Assembly (NCBI RefSeq): GCF_036227265.1
Contig: NZ_CP109446.1
Coordinates: 6,837,001 to 6,901,000, forward strand
Direction of reading: 5' to 3'
Length of the DNA: 64,000 bases
From: Streptomyces sp. NBC_01476
GTDB taxonomy: Bacteria; Actinomycetota; Actinomycetes; Streptomycetales; Streptomycetaceae
Of this stretch, positions 24,101-31,681 are shown in pieces. Position numbers and translations under genes: made by a program. Numbering within the stretch: position 1 is the stretch's first letter; every line of letters starts with the position of its first letter. The notes beneath the pieces were generated by a model that was not told the DNA's origin, made no database searches, and was given only the letters and a program-made list of their open reading frames with translations.

Positions 24101-25123
24101 CAGCACCACGTTGCGCAGGCCGGAGCCCAGCAGCCGCGAACCCTCCGGCAGCCGGGTGTCCTGCGCGACGACCACCACGAACGGCTCGGCGGTGCTTGGC
24201 TGCGCCTCCGGGTCGTGGTCCGGCCGGTCGCGGACCTCGGCGCCGAGCAGGTCGAGCAGCTCGTCGTGGTCGGCGGCGGCAAGCCGCAGCGGCCCGGCCG
24301 CGTCCGACTCCTGCGGGTGCGCGTTGTGCGGCAGCCATTTCAGCCACTCCCACTCCGCCGCCCCCAACTCCCCGCCCAGCAGGGCGATCCGCAGGTCGTC
24401 CGGAGCGTGCAGCACCGCCAGCTGGCCGACCACCGAGCGCATCAGGGCAAGCGCGGCGGTGCCGGAACCGGCGAACTCCACGCTGGTGAAGCGGCGCAGC
24501 GCCACCGGCACCGGCAGGTTCGGCACCCGCTGGTGGGCGCGGGTGAAGCGGCGCAGCGACACCGCCGACAGCGGCTCCAGGTCCTCCACCGGGCGGGTCT
24601 GCGGCGGCAGGAACTCCAGCGCGGCCCGCCGGGTGCCGGTGCCGATCCGGACCCGGGCGAAGTCGTCGTGGCTGGGCCTGCGCTCCCACAGCCGGCTGCC
24701 CGAGGCCAGCGTCCACAACCGCTCGGGCGGCGGGTTGTCCCACAGCAGCGCGGCCCGCTGCTCGTCGGCGGCCTGCCGCGCCTGGTCCCGCTTCTGAGCG
24801 AGGTAGCGCAGGTAGTCGCGCCGTTCGGCGCGCATCCGGCGGCGCCGCTCGCCGCCGGTGCGGCCCAGCTGGGTGAGCGACATGCTCGCCATCGAGGCGC
24901 CCATCATGCCCGACATCAGGTACGTCGTCGGGCCCGGCCGGCCCTGGGAGAACATCAGCATCATCGCGCCGGTGCCCAGGCCCATCGGCAGGTACATCAG
25001 GGCGGAGCTGACGTCGGCCAGCGCCGGCTCGCCGAGGGAGGGCGGCTCGGCGAGCTCGACCTGTCCCTCGGGCAGCTGCGGGCCCTCCGCACGCGGTGCG
25101 CGCCGGACCACGGTGGTACTCAA
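21152..25123 (-). CDS. eccC: EccC, FtsK/SpoIIIE-type motor ATPase of type VII secretion (EccCa+EccCb fused)
   Basis: A 1323-residue single-chain EccC. It has two membrane helices at about 40-82, a DUF-like stalk, then three FtsK/SpoIIIE domains. P-loops are LLIGATGSGKSELLRTLV (about 474), LVGAPQTGKSTLLRTLM (about 839) and VLGDGETGKTNMLRLVV (about 1122). The first domain has Walker B LLIIVDEFSELL and is the one expected to be catalytically essential. The third P-loop is divergent. Start is TTG 25123 after GAAAGGA, overlapping the stop of the small upstream ORF (TTGA). EccC recognises WXG substrates through its last domain and drives export. Confidence 0.96.
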   Translation of the reverse strand: MSTTVVRRAPRAEGPQLPEGQVELAEPPSLGEPALADVSSALMYLPMGLGTGAMMLMFSQGRPGPTTYLMSGMMGASMASMSLTQLGRTGGERRRRMRAERRDYLRYLAQKRDQARQAADEQRAALLWDNPPPERLWTLASGSRLWERRPSHDDFARVRIGTGTRRAALEFLPPQTRPVEDLEPLSAVSLRRFTRAHQRVPNLPVPVALRRFTSVEFAGSGTAALALMRSVVGQLAVLHAPDDLRIALLGGELGAAEWEWLKWLPHNAHPQESDAAGPLRLAAADHDELLDLLGAEVRDRPDHDPEAQPSTAEPFVVVVAQDTRLPEGSRLLGSGLRNVVLLDATGVLPGGEKVLRLTMRDCEAEYPSGEGTATVAADSFSRGAAETLARALAPQRTSGSIDLVDRSLDSDFELTALLGLRDPYTFDLATSWRPRQAQAARLKVPLGVTEDGEVVELDLKESAQGGMGPHGLLIGATGSGKSELLRTLVTGLAATHSSEVLNLVLIDFKGGASFLNMERLPHTSAVITNLADEIHLVDRMRDSINGEMVRRQELLRSAGYSSLFDYEKARLSGASGLTPLPSLLIIVDEFSELLASKPEFVDLFVSIGRLGRSLGVHLLLASQRLDEGRIHKVEGHLSYRIALRTFSAMESRSVIGVANAYELPSAPGNGYLKVDTTNLVRFKAAYVSGPAPAPPAPGEQTAGLDPVGEIALFGLGRLGPSRPAEQPQPAAVPEPADGPQEPGTDDETLLELLVRRLEGSGPPARQVWLPPLNESPSLDELLPGIVPDPIHGMSAAGHRGAPLSRVPLGTVDRPYEQARELLVADLSGPDGHLGLVGAPQTGKSTLLRTLMLSLALTCTPQEVQFYCLDFGGGLVSTASLPHVGSIAGRLDRDRVLRTIAEIGQLLERREQDFAARGLESMAAYRAQRAAGTVQDPYGDVFLVVDGWATLRSEYEELEPVVLDIAARGLAFGVHVVASAVRWSEIRPRLRDLLGTKLELRLGDAMESEVGTRTAATVPHRPGRGLVSSGHHFLSALPRIDGWSGADDLTAATKSAVAEIDTFWNGPRAPEVRLLPARLPADRLPSPPADLPDLRLCLGLDEQRLAPTWHDFGSTPHLTVLGDGETGKTNMLRLVVRGILSRYTSDEARILAADPGRGLLREIPEAYRVGYAVDGDGLSQLAQSAATSVSKRLPGPDISPEQLALRDWWHGPRLFLLIDDYDLFGGMPGAPSPMAPLVPLLAQGLHIGLHLVVARSASGAGRAMMDPVLRRLWELGNPALLFSYPREEGKFLGEAKPRTLPPGRAQLVTRRSVGLVHTGMVSPA

Positions 25124-25269
25124 CGGGCCTGTCCTTTCGGCTCGTTCCCCTGGTGCGGCAACGGTGCCGCGAAAGCCTGGGCAGCGGCGGCAACCACAGG
25201 AACCGCACCGGTCGCGGACACGGTGGGCACCGTGCCCGCGGCGGGCGCGGCGGTGGGTTCGGCCGTCAT
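25120..25269 (-). CDS. Small Ala/Pro-rich protein (49 aa) wedged between the LuxR gene and eccC
   Basis: A 49-codon frame starts at ATG 25269-25267 inside the LuxR stop (ATGA, 25266-25269) and stops inside the eccC start (TTGA, 25120-25123). Both junctions are the overlap type used throughout this operon, which is strong positional evidence for translation. The product begins MTAEPTAAPAAGTVPTV and contains one weakly hydrophobic stretch (VPVVAAAAQAFAAPL). It has no recognisable domain and may simply keep ribosomes coupled between regulator and motor. The frame is also in the other phase of the much longer LuxR frame, so it is easily missed. Confidence 0.6.
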   Translation of the reverse strand: MTAEPTAAPAAGTVPTVSATGAVPVVAAAAQAFAAPLPHQGNEPKGQAR

Positions 25270-26183
25270 ATCAGGCCGCACCTGATGGCGTAGGCGACGG
25301 CGTGGGCACGGTTGCGCAAACGGTGCCGTTTGATCACCCCGTAGAGCACATTCTTGATCGTGCGCTCGGAATAACCCAGCTTGGTGCCGATGTCCTGCAG
25401 TTCGTAGCCCTCGGCGACCAGGCGCAGCACATCGGCCTCGCGCAGGGTCAGCCCTCCGGGGGTCAGGCCGCGTGGCGCGAGCACCTCGCGGTGGGTCTGC
25501 TGCACCTGGTCCATCAGCCGGCCCTGCAGTTCCGTCGGCAGATCCCCGTGGCCGGCCTGTACCTGCCGCAGCGCCTCGCCGAAACGGTCCCAGGTGAAGT
25601 CGCTGCGGAAGATCACCGCCCGCACCCCGGCGTCCAGCGCCGTGTGCAGGTTGGCCGTCCAGGCACCCTCCACGATCAGCAGCATCTGCGGGTTGCCGGG
25701 CAGATGGCGGCGCAGGGTGGCGATCGCGGCGGCGCCCGGGTTCTCCAGGGCGGCGACGACGATGTCGGCGGCCGTGCCCCAGCGGGTGAGCGCCAGGTGT
25801 GGGAACTGGCGGATGTAGCTCACCAGGGCCAGCCGGGTGATGGGGTCGGCGGTGTGCACGGCCAGCCGCACGGTGCCGGGGCCGTCGGCGGCGGGTTCGG
25901 CGGAGGGCGCCTTGTAGTCGGGCAGCGCGGACGCGGTGGAAGAGACGGTGTCCTCGGGGTTCTCGGGGTCGGCGAGGCCCGGGGCGGCTTCGGGGCGGGC
26001 CGATTCCGAGGGTGCGGGGTCGGCGGCGGCCAGGTGGCTGCCGCGCCCGGCGGGGCGGCCCTGGCCGGCGGTCCGCGGCGGGCGGCGCAGCACGGCCGAC
26101 GCGAGCCGGCCCGTTGCCTGCGGGGGCTGAAGTGCGGTGACGGGGGCGGCGGGGGCGGCACCCCGCGGATTGGCGATTGCCAT
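25266..26183 (-). CDS. Orphan LuxR-family regulator heading the type VII operon
   Basis: A 305-residue protein with a disordered N-terminal about 110 residues, a receiver-like domain (VRLAVHTADPITRLALVSYIRQF to about 220), and a C-terminal LuxR HTH (GLTLREADVLRLVAEGYELQDIGTKLGYSERTIKNVLYGVIKRHRLRNRAHAVAYA, GerE type). The position where a phospho-acceptor Asp would stand reads MLLIVEGAW, so classical phosphorylation is unlikely. ATG 26183 follows GAGAGGAGAG. It is the first gene of the operon and probably controls it. A close relative lies at 50496-51242. Confidence 0.9.
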   Translation of the reverse strand: MAIANPRGAAPAAPVTALQPPQATGRLASAVLRRPPRTAGQGRPAGRGSHLAAADPAPSESARPEAAPGLADPENPEDTVSSTASALPDYKAPSAEPAADGPGTVRLAVHTADPITRLALVSYIRQFPHLALTRWGTAADIVVAALENPGAAAIATLRRHLPGNPQMLLIVEGAWTANLHTALDAGVRAVIFRSDFTWDRFGEALRQVQAGHGDLPTELQGRLMDQVQQTHREVLAPRGLTPGGLTLREADVLRLVAEGYELQDIGTKLGYSERTIKNVLYGVIKRHRLRNRAHAVAYAIRCGLI

Positions 26184-26325
26184 CCGTCTCTCCTCTCCGG
26201 CGTTCAGGGAGGTATACGAACGGCCCACGCCCGGTGCGCGTCAGTCGACGCGGGACCGGTACCAGTGGGGTAGGTCGTTGGCTCCTGAACAAGATTTTGG
26301 TCGGCAAATATGTCAGCAGAATTAC

Positions 26326-26341
26326 CAGCGCTGTAGTGCTG
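26326..26341. promoter_or_regulatory. Imperfect palindrome upstream of the LuxR/type VII operon
   Basis: CAGCGCTGTAGTGCTG is a 16-bp near-palindrome (two mismatched positions) about 145 bp upstream of the LuxR start. It lies in a visibly AT-richer stretch (26281-26380) that is the best place for the operon promoter. Autoregulation is a guess. Confidence 0.3.
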
Positions 26342-26383
26342 GGCGCGCAAACCGACATGGTTGTTCATACGAGGCCGATCCGT

Positions 26384-26734
26384 GGAACGTTTACGGATGT
26401 ACGAAGCGGAATCCGCGGAATGCCGCCTGTACGCCCGTGTCGTTCCCCGCGCGCCGCCGCATTGCGGCGGAGCGGTGGATCAGTCCTGATGTCCGGTCCG
26501 GGGCCGGTATACGGGCAGCGGGCGGGCAGACCCCGTCCGCCGGTCCGCAACAGGCGGCCGAGCCGGGTGCGCAGCGGGCGCCGGAGTTCGCCCACTGTGC
26601 GAAACGGCCGCCGCTCACCGCGAAGAGCGGTTCGCGAGCGGCCGGAGGTGCCGCCGGGCCGTCACCCGAGGCGGGCGGATCGGCCGGAAGTACCTTTGCT
26701 TGCGTCGCAACAAAACGCCACTGGTGACTCCTTG
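26384..26734. other. Gene-free stretch
   Basis: Between the LuxR promoter region and the LysR remnant no protein-like frame is seen; open frames here are Arg/Pro/Gly noise. No tRNA or hairpin terminator was recognised. Confidence 0.4.
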
Positions 26735-27010
26735 TCAACCCCCGTCCTGGGGCGCGTGGCCGATCGCCGGACCGGCGGCGGCTACCTGCTGGGCGGTGGC
26801 GCGGATCGCCCGCACGGCGGCGGCCACCGCCGCCACCTGCAGCATGTCCGGCCACAGCAGCAGATACGTGCGGCGCAGTGGCCAGTTGCTCAGTGGTCGG
26901 CAGGCGAGATCTGGGAACACGTGGGCGTGGAGGACCAGTTCGCTCATCAGGCTCACCCCGAGCCCGGAGGCCACCAGCGCCTGCATGGCCAGCGCGTAGG
27001 GCACCGCGAC
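26735..27010 (-). pseudogene. C-terminal remnant of a LysR-family regulator
   Basis: About 90 codons read like the end of a LysR effector-binding domain: VPYALAMQALVASGLGVSL, then PDLACRPLSNWPLRRTYLLLWP and a helical tail. The N-terminal HTH and most of the effector domain are absent. The frame abuts the transposase fragment at about 27005-27010, so the gene was cut by insertion and deletion. The stop is intact. No start codon with a ribosome site is available. Confidence 0.65.
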
Positions 27011-27646
27011 ATCCTCGGCCTGTGGGTCGGGGACGGCGGCGAGGGCGCGAAGTACTGGCTGCAGGTTCTGACGGAGCTGAGGAACCGCGGCGTCGAGGAC
27101 GTGTGCATGGTCGTCTGCGACGGCCTCAAGGGCCTGCCCGACGCGATAGGGACCGTCTGGCCCCAAGCGATCACCCAAACCTGCATCGTTCACCTGATGA
27201 GGGCGTCGTTCCGTTACGCGGCCCGCCAGGACTGGGACAAGATCTCCAAGGCGCTCAAGCCCGTCTACACGGCGCCGACGGCCAAGGCCGCCGAGGACCG
27301 CTTCCTCGACTTCCAGGAAGCCTGGGGCGATAAGTACCCAGCCATTGTGCGCCTTTGGGAGAACTCCTGGGCCGAGTTCGTGCCCTTCCTCCAGTTCGAC
27401 CCCGCGATCCGCCGGATCGTATGCACGACGAACGCAATCGAGTCCGTCAACTCCCGTATCCGCAAGGCAGTCCGGGCCCGCGGCCATTTCCCGAACGAGC
27501 AAGCCGCGTTGAAGTGCGTCTATATGGCTGTCATGAGCCTTGACCCCACCGGGACAGGCCGAAAGCGATGGACCATGCGATGGAAGGACGCCCTCCAAGC
27601 CTTCGACATCGCCTTCGACGGCCGGCTCTCCATCGTCCGCCACTAA
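27005..27646 (+). pseudogene. 5'-truncated IS256-family (Mutator-like) transposase
   Basis: It reads like the C-terminal half of an IS256 transposase: ILGLWVGDGGEGAKYWLQVL, NRGVEDVCMVVCDGLKGLPDAI (catalytic Asp region), TCIVHLMRASFRY, FVPFLQFDPAIRRIVCTTNAIESVN (with the conserved TNAIES), ending at 27646. Full-length relatives are about 400-420 residues; about 213 remain. The left half is replaced by the LysR remnant, so the element is dead. Confidence 0.85.
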
Positions 27647-27809
27647 CCTCAATCTTTCGTGACGGTCCGTCGGTTTGCCCGGTGGGCCGTTTCGGCTTGT
27701 CGGGGTGGTGGTGGGCAGGCTGAGGGCCCGGCTGTCGTGCCGGATGGGCGCCGGGTTCCACAGGTCCGGAGGCGTTCGGGTGTTCGTCGGGGTGGGCCGC
27801 TTTTGCTGG

Positions 27810-29186
27810 TCAGCCGGGGTTCGGTAGGGCTTGCAGCCGGGTGAAGGCGCTGGTGATCACGTGGGTCCAGGGCCAGTGGCGGGCGAGGCGGAGGATGCGT
27901 TGGCGGCCGGTGGTGACCAGGCGGGCGGCGGCGGAGAACAGTCGCAGGCGGAGCTTTTTCGGTTCCCAGCGGCGGGCGGTGCCGGTCAGGGCGAGCATGG
28001 GCATCCAGGCCAGCAGGTCCAGGGCGAGCTGGATGATCTCTAGCCAGAGCTGGTTGCTCGCCGTGTGGTGCAGGGGGAGGTTGCGCAGGCCGGTGGCGCG
28101 GGCGGCTCGGATGCGGTCCTCGGCTCGGGCGCGCTGGCGATGCCGCAGTTCGAGTGCGGCGATCGCGGTGCCGGTCGTGTTCGTCGCGAAGCAGGTCAGC
28201 CGCATGCCGTCGGCGTCGGTGAACCGCAACTGGGCGCCGGGGTGCGGTCGCTCCTTGCGGACGATCAGTCGCATTCCCGCGGGCCAGCCCTTGAGGACGT
28301 CACCGTCCAGTTCGGCGACCCAGCCGCCGTCGCGAACCTGGCCGTCTGGTTCGACAGCCGGGGTCCATGCCGAGTCCGGGACCTGCAGCACGGCGTGGTG
28401 GATGGCGTCGGTGATGGTCATCCCGACCGAGTAGGACAGCCACCGGCCGCGTGCGGTGAGCCAGTTGAGGAACTCGTGGGTGCTGCCCGCGGAGTCGGTG
28501 CGGATCAGGGTCGAGCGGCCCCGCCGGTGCTGTCTGGGCAGTTGGGCCAAGGCCAGTTTGGTGGTGGTGATGTGGTCGGCTGCGGTGTTGCTGCCGGCGT
28601 TGCCCGGCCGCAGGAGGGCCGCGACTGGTTCCCCGGACCCGGCCGGGCCGTGGTCGACGAACGCGACCAGCGGATGATCCCCGAAGGTCTTCTTCCATGT
28701 CGCGGTGGCGTCCTGCTTGTCGGAGTGCGCCAGGACGAGCACCCCGTCGATGTCCACGATGACCTGCCCGTCCGCGTCGGGGGCGTCTGCGCCGGCCAGT
28801 TTCCAGACCCGTTCACGGACGTCGGCCCTGGTCCGACGGATCGCGGTCAGTGCACGAGGACCCGCCCCGGCCAGAGTGTCAACCAGCCGCGAGACGGTCG
28901 GATCGGATGCCACCAGCCCGAACAGGCCAGGTTCGGCCCGCACCATCGCCACGTCGGACAGGCAGTCCCCGCCCAGTGCCACCGCCACAGCGAGGTCCAG
29001 CAGGACCTTGCCCGGATCGTGCACGGCCCGCAGCTTGCGCCACGGCGCCAGCGCGGCCGATATCGCCGTGTCCAGCCCGGTCTTGCGGACTGTCTCGGCC
29101 AGCAGCACCCCACCGGCCTGCGAGACCACCGCGCCACCGTCTCCCTGGACACGGACAGGCGGGTACGACCCGATACGCTTGTTCAC
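27810..29186 (-). CDS. IS1380-family transposase
   Basis: A 458-residue DDE transposase. It contains VIVDIDGVLVLAHSDKQDATATWKKTF (first Asp) and HPLVAFVDHG. A further RTDSAGSTHEFLNWL segment and a C-terminal LPLHHTASNQLWLEIIQLALDLLAW region follow, as in IS1380 enzymes. The frame is uninterrupted, so it may be functional. I use GTG 29186 (protein begins VNKRIGSYPP); an in-frame ATG at 29237 lies inside the leader hairpin. Terminal inverted repeats were not resolved. Confidence 0.88.
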   Translation of the reverse strand: MNKRIGSYPPVRVQGDGGAVVSQAGGVLLAETVRKTGLDTAISAALAPWRKLRAVHDPGKVLLDLAVAVALGGDCLSDVAMVRAEPGLFGLVASDPTVSRLVDTLAGAGPRALTAIRRTRADVRERVWKLAGADAPDADGQVIVDIDGVLVLAHSDKQDATATWKKTFGDHPLVAFVDHGPAGSGEPVAALLRPGNAGSNTAADHITTTKLALAQLPRQHRRGRSTLIRTDSAGSTHEFLNWLTARGRWLSYSVGMTITDAIHHAVLQVPDSAWTPAVEPDGQVRDGGWVAELDGDVLKGWPAGMRLIVRKERPHPGAQLRFTDADGMRLTCFATNTTGTAIAALELRHRQRARAEDRIRAARATGLRNLPLHHTASNQLWLEIIQLALDLLAWMPMLALTGTARRWEPKKLRLRLFSAAARLVTTGRQRILRLARHWPWTHVITSAFTRLQALPNPG

Positions 29187-29189
29187 CTG

Positions 29190-29260
29190 GAGAGTGCTTC
29201 CTTCCTTGCAGCTGACAGGACCCTCGACAAGTCCCATCGTTGCAGGTCAGAAGCACTCTC
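29190..29260 (-). promoter_or_regulatory. Leader inverted repeat in front of the IS1380 transposase
   Basis: On the transposase strand GAGAGTGCTTC (29260-29250) can pair with GAAGCACTCTC (29200-29190), an 11-bp perfect stem ending 3 nt before the GTG start. The purine-rich ribosome site (GGAAGGAAG) falls partly in the 3' arm. Transcripts entering from outside would fold and hide the start. This is a known style of read-through protection in other insertion sequences; here it is inferred. Confidence 0.55.
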
Positions 29261-29308
29261 TACTTATCTGATCAAGACCCGGACAAGCCCGCTCGCAAGG
29301 GCGCGGGG

Positions 29309-29629
29309 TCAGCCGTTTTCCCGTCCCGGCAGGGGGGCGCCCTCCAGGAAGGCGTCATAGGTCTCGACGGCTTCCGGCTCGATTTCAGGGTTGGAGGGAC
29401 CGTAACGGGTGTCGGTGCGGTCCCGCTTCGGCCCGGAGACCCAGAACTCCTCGTTGGTCTGCACGTCGTAGAAGTTCGCATCGAACATCCCCCCTGCCCG
29501 GCGCAGTGTCCTCCCGTGAAAGTACGCAGTGCTCCAGGTTTTCGAGAAGTCCACCCACGCGATCCACGACGGTCCGCGGTCGGTGTTGTAACCAGTCTTC
29601 AAGTGCACGAACATGAGACGTCGAGGCAT
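29309..29629 (-). CDS. Conserved-looking hypothetical protein (106 aa)
   Basis: It begins MPRRLMFVHLKTGYNTDRGPSWIAW and contains regularly spaced aromatic residues (FSKTWSTAYFHGRTLRR, ANFYDVQTNEEFWVSGPKRDRTDTRY). It ends in ETYDAFLEGAPLPGRENG. The balanced composition and natural codon use say it is a real small soluble protein, but I cannot name a family. The start may instead be the ATG five codons downstream. It lies between the intact IS1380 element and the remnant of a second one, so it may be cargo trapped between insertions. Confidence 0.7.
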   Translation of the reverse strand: MPRRLMFVHLKTGYNTDRGPSWIAWVDFSKTWSTAYFHGRTLRRAGGMFDANFYDVQTNEEFWVSGPKRDRTDTRYGPSNPEIEPEAVETYDAFLEGAPLPGRENG

Positions 29630-29711
29630 ACGCTCAGGGTCTTGCACAAACCGCACTCGTGACCAGTCATTTTGCGGGCGCCTACCAGACGCCGCCACCG
29701 CCGCCAAAGGC

Positions 29712-29856
29712 TCGGACAGGTGGGTACGGCCCGATGTGCTCGTTCACCTGGAGAGTGCTTCTTTCCTTGCAGCGGACGGAACCCCTGGCAAGTCCCATCG
29801 TTGCAGCTCAGCAGCACTCTCCGCCCGTCTGATCACGACCAGCACAAGTCCGCTCG
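29712..29856 (-). mobile_element. Remnant of a second IS1380-type 5' end
   Basis: About 145 bp align with the leader and first codons of the intact IS1380 element (29150-29290) at roughly 80-85% by eye. The alignment includes the stem (AAGCACTCTCC), ATGGGACTTG, GCAAGGAAAGAAG and a start reading VNEHIGPYPPVRA. After about 20 codons the frame closes and the rest of the transposase is missing. The group II intron begins at the outer edge of this piece. Confidence 0.7.
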
Positions 29857-29931
29857 GTCGGGTAGCGGGGACGCATTGCTGCGTCCCCGCCCCCTCAGAA
29901 CCGTGCTTGCGCCTTCCAGCGCACACGGCTC
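29857..29931 (-). ncRNA. Group II intron domains V and VI
   Basis: Domain V spans 29931-29898 (34 nt): GAGCCGTGTGCGCTGGAAGG…CACGGTTC, with the AGC catalytic triad, a GGAA tetraloop region and GAGCCGTG/CACGGTTC terminal pairing. Domain VI follows as GCGGGGACGCA-GCAA-TGCGTCCCCGC, with the branch-point A unpaired at 29863. The RT stop codon (TGA) shares its last base(s) with the start of domain V. Confidence 0.85.
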
Positions 29932-31681
29932 AAGCGGGCCTATGGCCGCTCAGTTCGGTGCCATTCTTCCGGTCACCGGCGTGCAGCTGCCGGTGGCACA
30001 GAGTGTGTACAACTTCCAGATTGTCGAGGTGGTCGCTTCCACCCCGGCTGCGGTATTGCAGATGGTGCACGTGAATTCCCCGATATGAGGCCGTGAACCA
30101 GCGAGCCCAGTCGTTGACGTCATCAGGGTCGTACCCCGCGCCTTCGACCAGGTCCTGTCCGCATCTGGGGCACAGTCCCTTCTGTCGGGCTGCCAGCAGA
30201 AGAATCCGTTTGGATTCTACTCCTGGCATCCGCTTTCGGGCTCGTTTTCTCCAGTAGCTGTCCAGTTCCGCGTCGTCCTGAGAGGAATCTCCCTTGACTA
30301 TCACGTGCCGGACGATTCCGGTCCAGGCGAACTTGGGCAAGTATCCGGCTTCGGAGCCGAAGACCCACCTGTCCTCTCGACTTTTGTCGAACTTCCCCCA
30401 ATACCGCTCCCGGAGCCAGCGAGGCGTCTTCCGCCGATTGCAGTAGATCGCCCACCTTCTCAAGGCGTGGTGCGTGAAGTCGTCCAGCTTCCTGAAGGTT
30501 TCCTTCGAGACAACGTGCCGATAGTAGATGGACCATCCTCGAATAAGAGGTCCGAGGGCGCCAGCCAGGCGTTCGGCGGGTGCGCCCCGGTGTTGTCGGA
30601 TGATGGTCCTTATCTTCTTCCTGACCCGTTGTACTGCATCCTTGCTCGGCTTGATGATCAGCTTCTGGTCGTAGCGCCTGACGTTGAATCCGAGGAAGTC
30701 AAATCCATCAGCGAGATGGACGACACGCGTCTTCTCCTCGTTGAAAGAAAGCCCTCTCGGCTGGAGTCAGACAGCTAACTTCGTTTGCAGATCATGCGCC
30801 TCCGACTCCGAGGCGCACAGCACCACGAAGTCATCGGCGTACAGAACAAGAGCGGGGGGAACATGCCTTGTTCCTCTGGCGGGAACATTTGCGTTAATCG
30901 CGCCCCCCATCCCATGCAGGGCCACATTGAGCAACAGAGGACTGATGACTCCGCCTTGTGGCGTGCCTTCTATCGTGTGTGCGTAGGTGCCCTGCTCCAT
31001 GACCCCAGCGCGCAACCATCCCCTGATCTGCCGCCGGCCCGGAAACAGGCCGATGGAGTCCATGAGGTGACTGTGGCTGATGCGGTCGAAGGCCGCCGAC
31101 AGGTCCGCGTCGAGAACCCACAGCCGTTTTGCGGTCTTCTGGCAGGCTATCTGGAAGATAGCCCCGATCGCGTCAGCGCATCCCCGCCCTGGCCGGAACC
31201 CGTAGGTTCGGCCGTCGAACCGAGCTTCCCATTCCGGTTCGAGAGCATTCTTCACTCTCGCCTGGTTTGCGCGGTCGCGTATGACAGGAATGCCCAACGG
31301 CCGGGTCTTCCCATTCGCCTTCGGGATGTACACACGCTTGACGGGCTTTGCCGGGATATCCGGTTGAGCGAGAGTCTTCCTCGCCAGGGCGCCCCGGTCC
31401 TTCGGAGTCAGCGCAACGACCCCATCGATACCCGCCGTCTTCTTTCCGGTGCTCTGCTGCGCCACCCGGCGAACACTTGTCAAGGTGTTCGCCCTGGATC
31501 GCAGCATGAGCTTTTGCAGGTTGCGCACCCGCTTCATGTCGCCGTTCCGTGCGGCCCTGTAGATCCTCTGGCGCAGCCGCTTTACGGATGCTTCTTCTGA
31601 GCGCCAATCGATACCGGCCCAGAATTCCGCGTCGCCCTCGGGTCCGTTCATCGGGAGGGCACACCGCGACACCAAAGACAT
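29930..31681 (-). pseudogene. ltrA: Group II intron reverse transcriptase/maturase with HNH domain, one in-frame TGA
   Basis: 584 codons in one frame. The N-terminal RT-0 region is VRNLQKLMLRSRANTLTSVRR. RT motifs include AGIDGVVALTP, YIPKANGKTRPLGIP, FDGRTYGFRPGRGC, VLDADLSAAFDRIS, GTPQGGVISPLLLN and the catalytic YADDFVVLC (about residue 289). A TGA at codon 305 (30769-30767) then interrupts it. The same frame continues with LQPRGLSFNEEKTRVVHLADGFDFLGF, the maturase X domain, and a C-terminal HNH nuclease (CPRCGQ, HVHHLQYRSRGGSDHLDNLEVVHTLCHRQLH). TGG in place of TGA would restore it. ATG 31681 has GGAGGAGGGG upstream. As written, the protein ends just after YADD; readthrough or in trans splicing cannot be excluded. 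Confidence 0.85.

Noticed and set aside
21149-25285. A 1378-codon open frame on the plus strand opposite eccC
   Set aside because: It mirrors the codon structure of eccC in the antisense third position, is rich in Gln/Gly/Arg/His and has no recognisable domain; a GC-bias shadow.
29930-31681. The reverse transcriptase as part of a retron or diversity-generating element
   Set aside because: Domain V/VI, the X domain and the HNH nuclease identify a group II intron; no template/variable repeat or msr/msd structure is seen.
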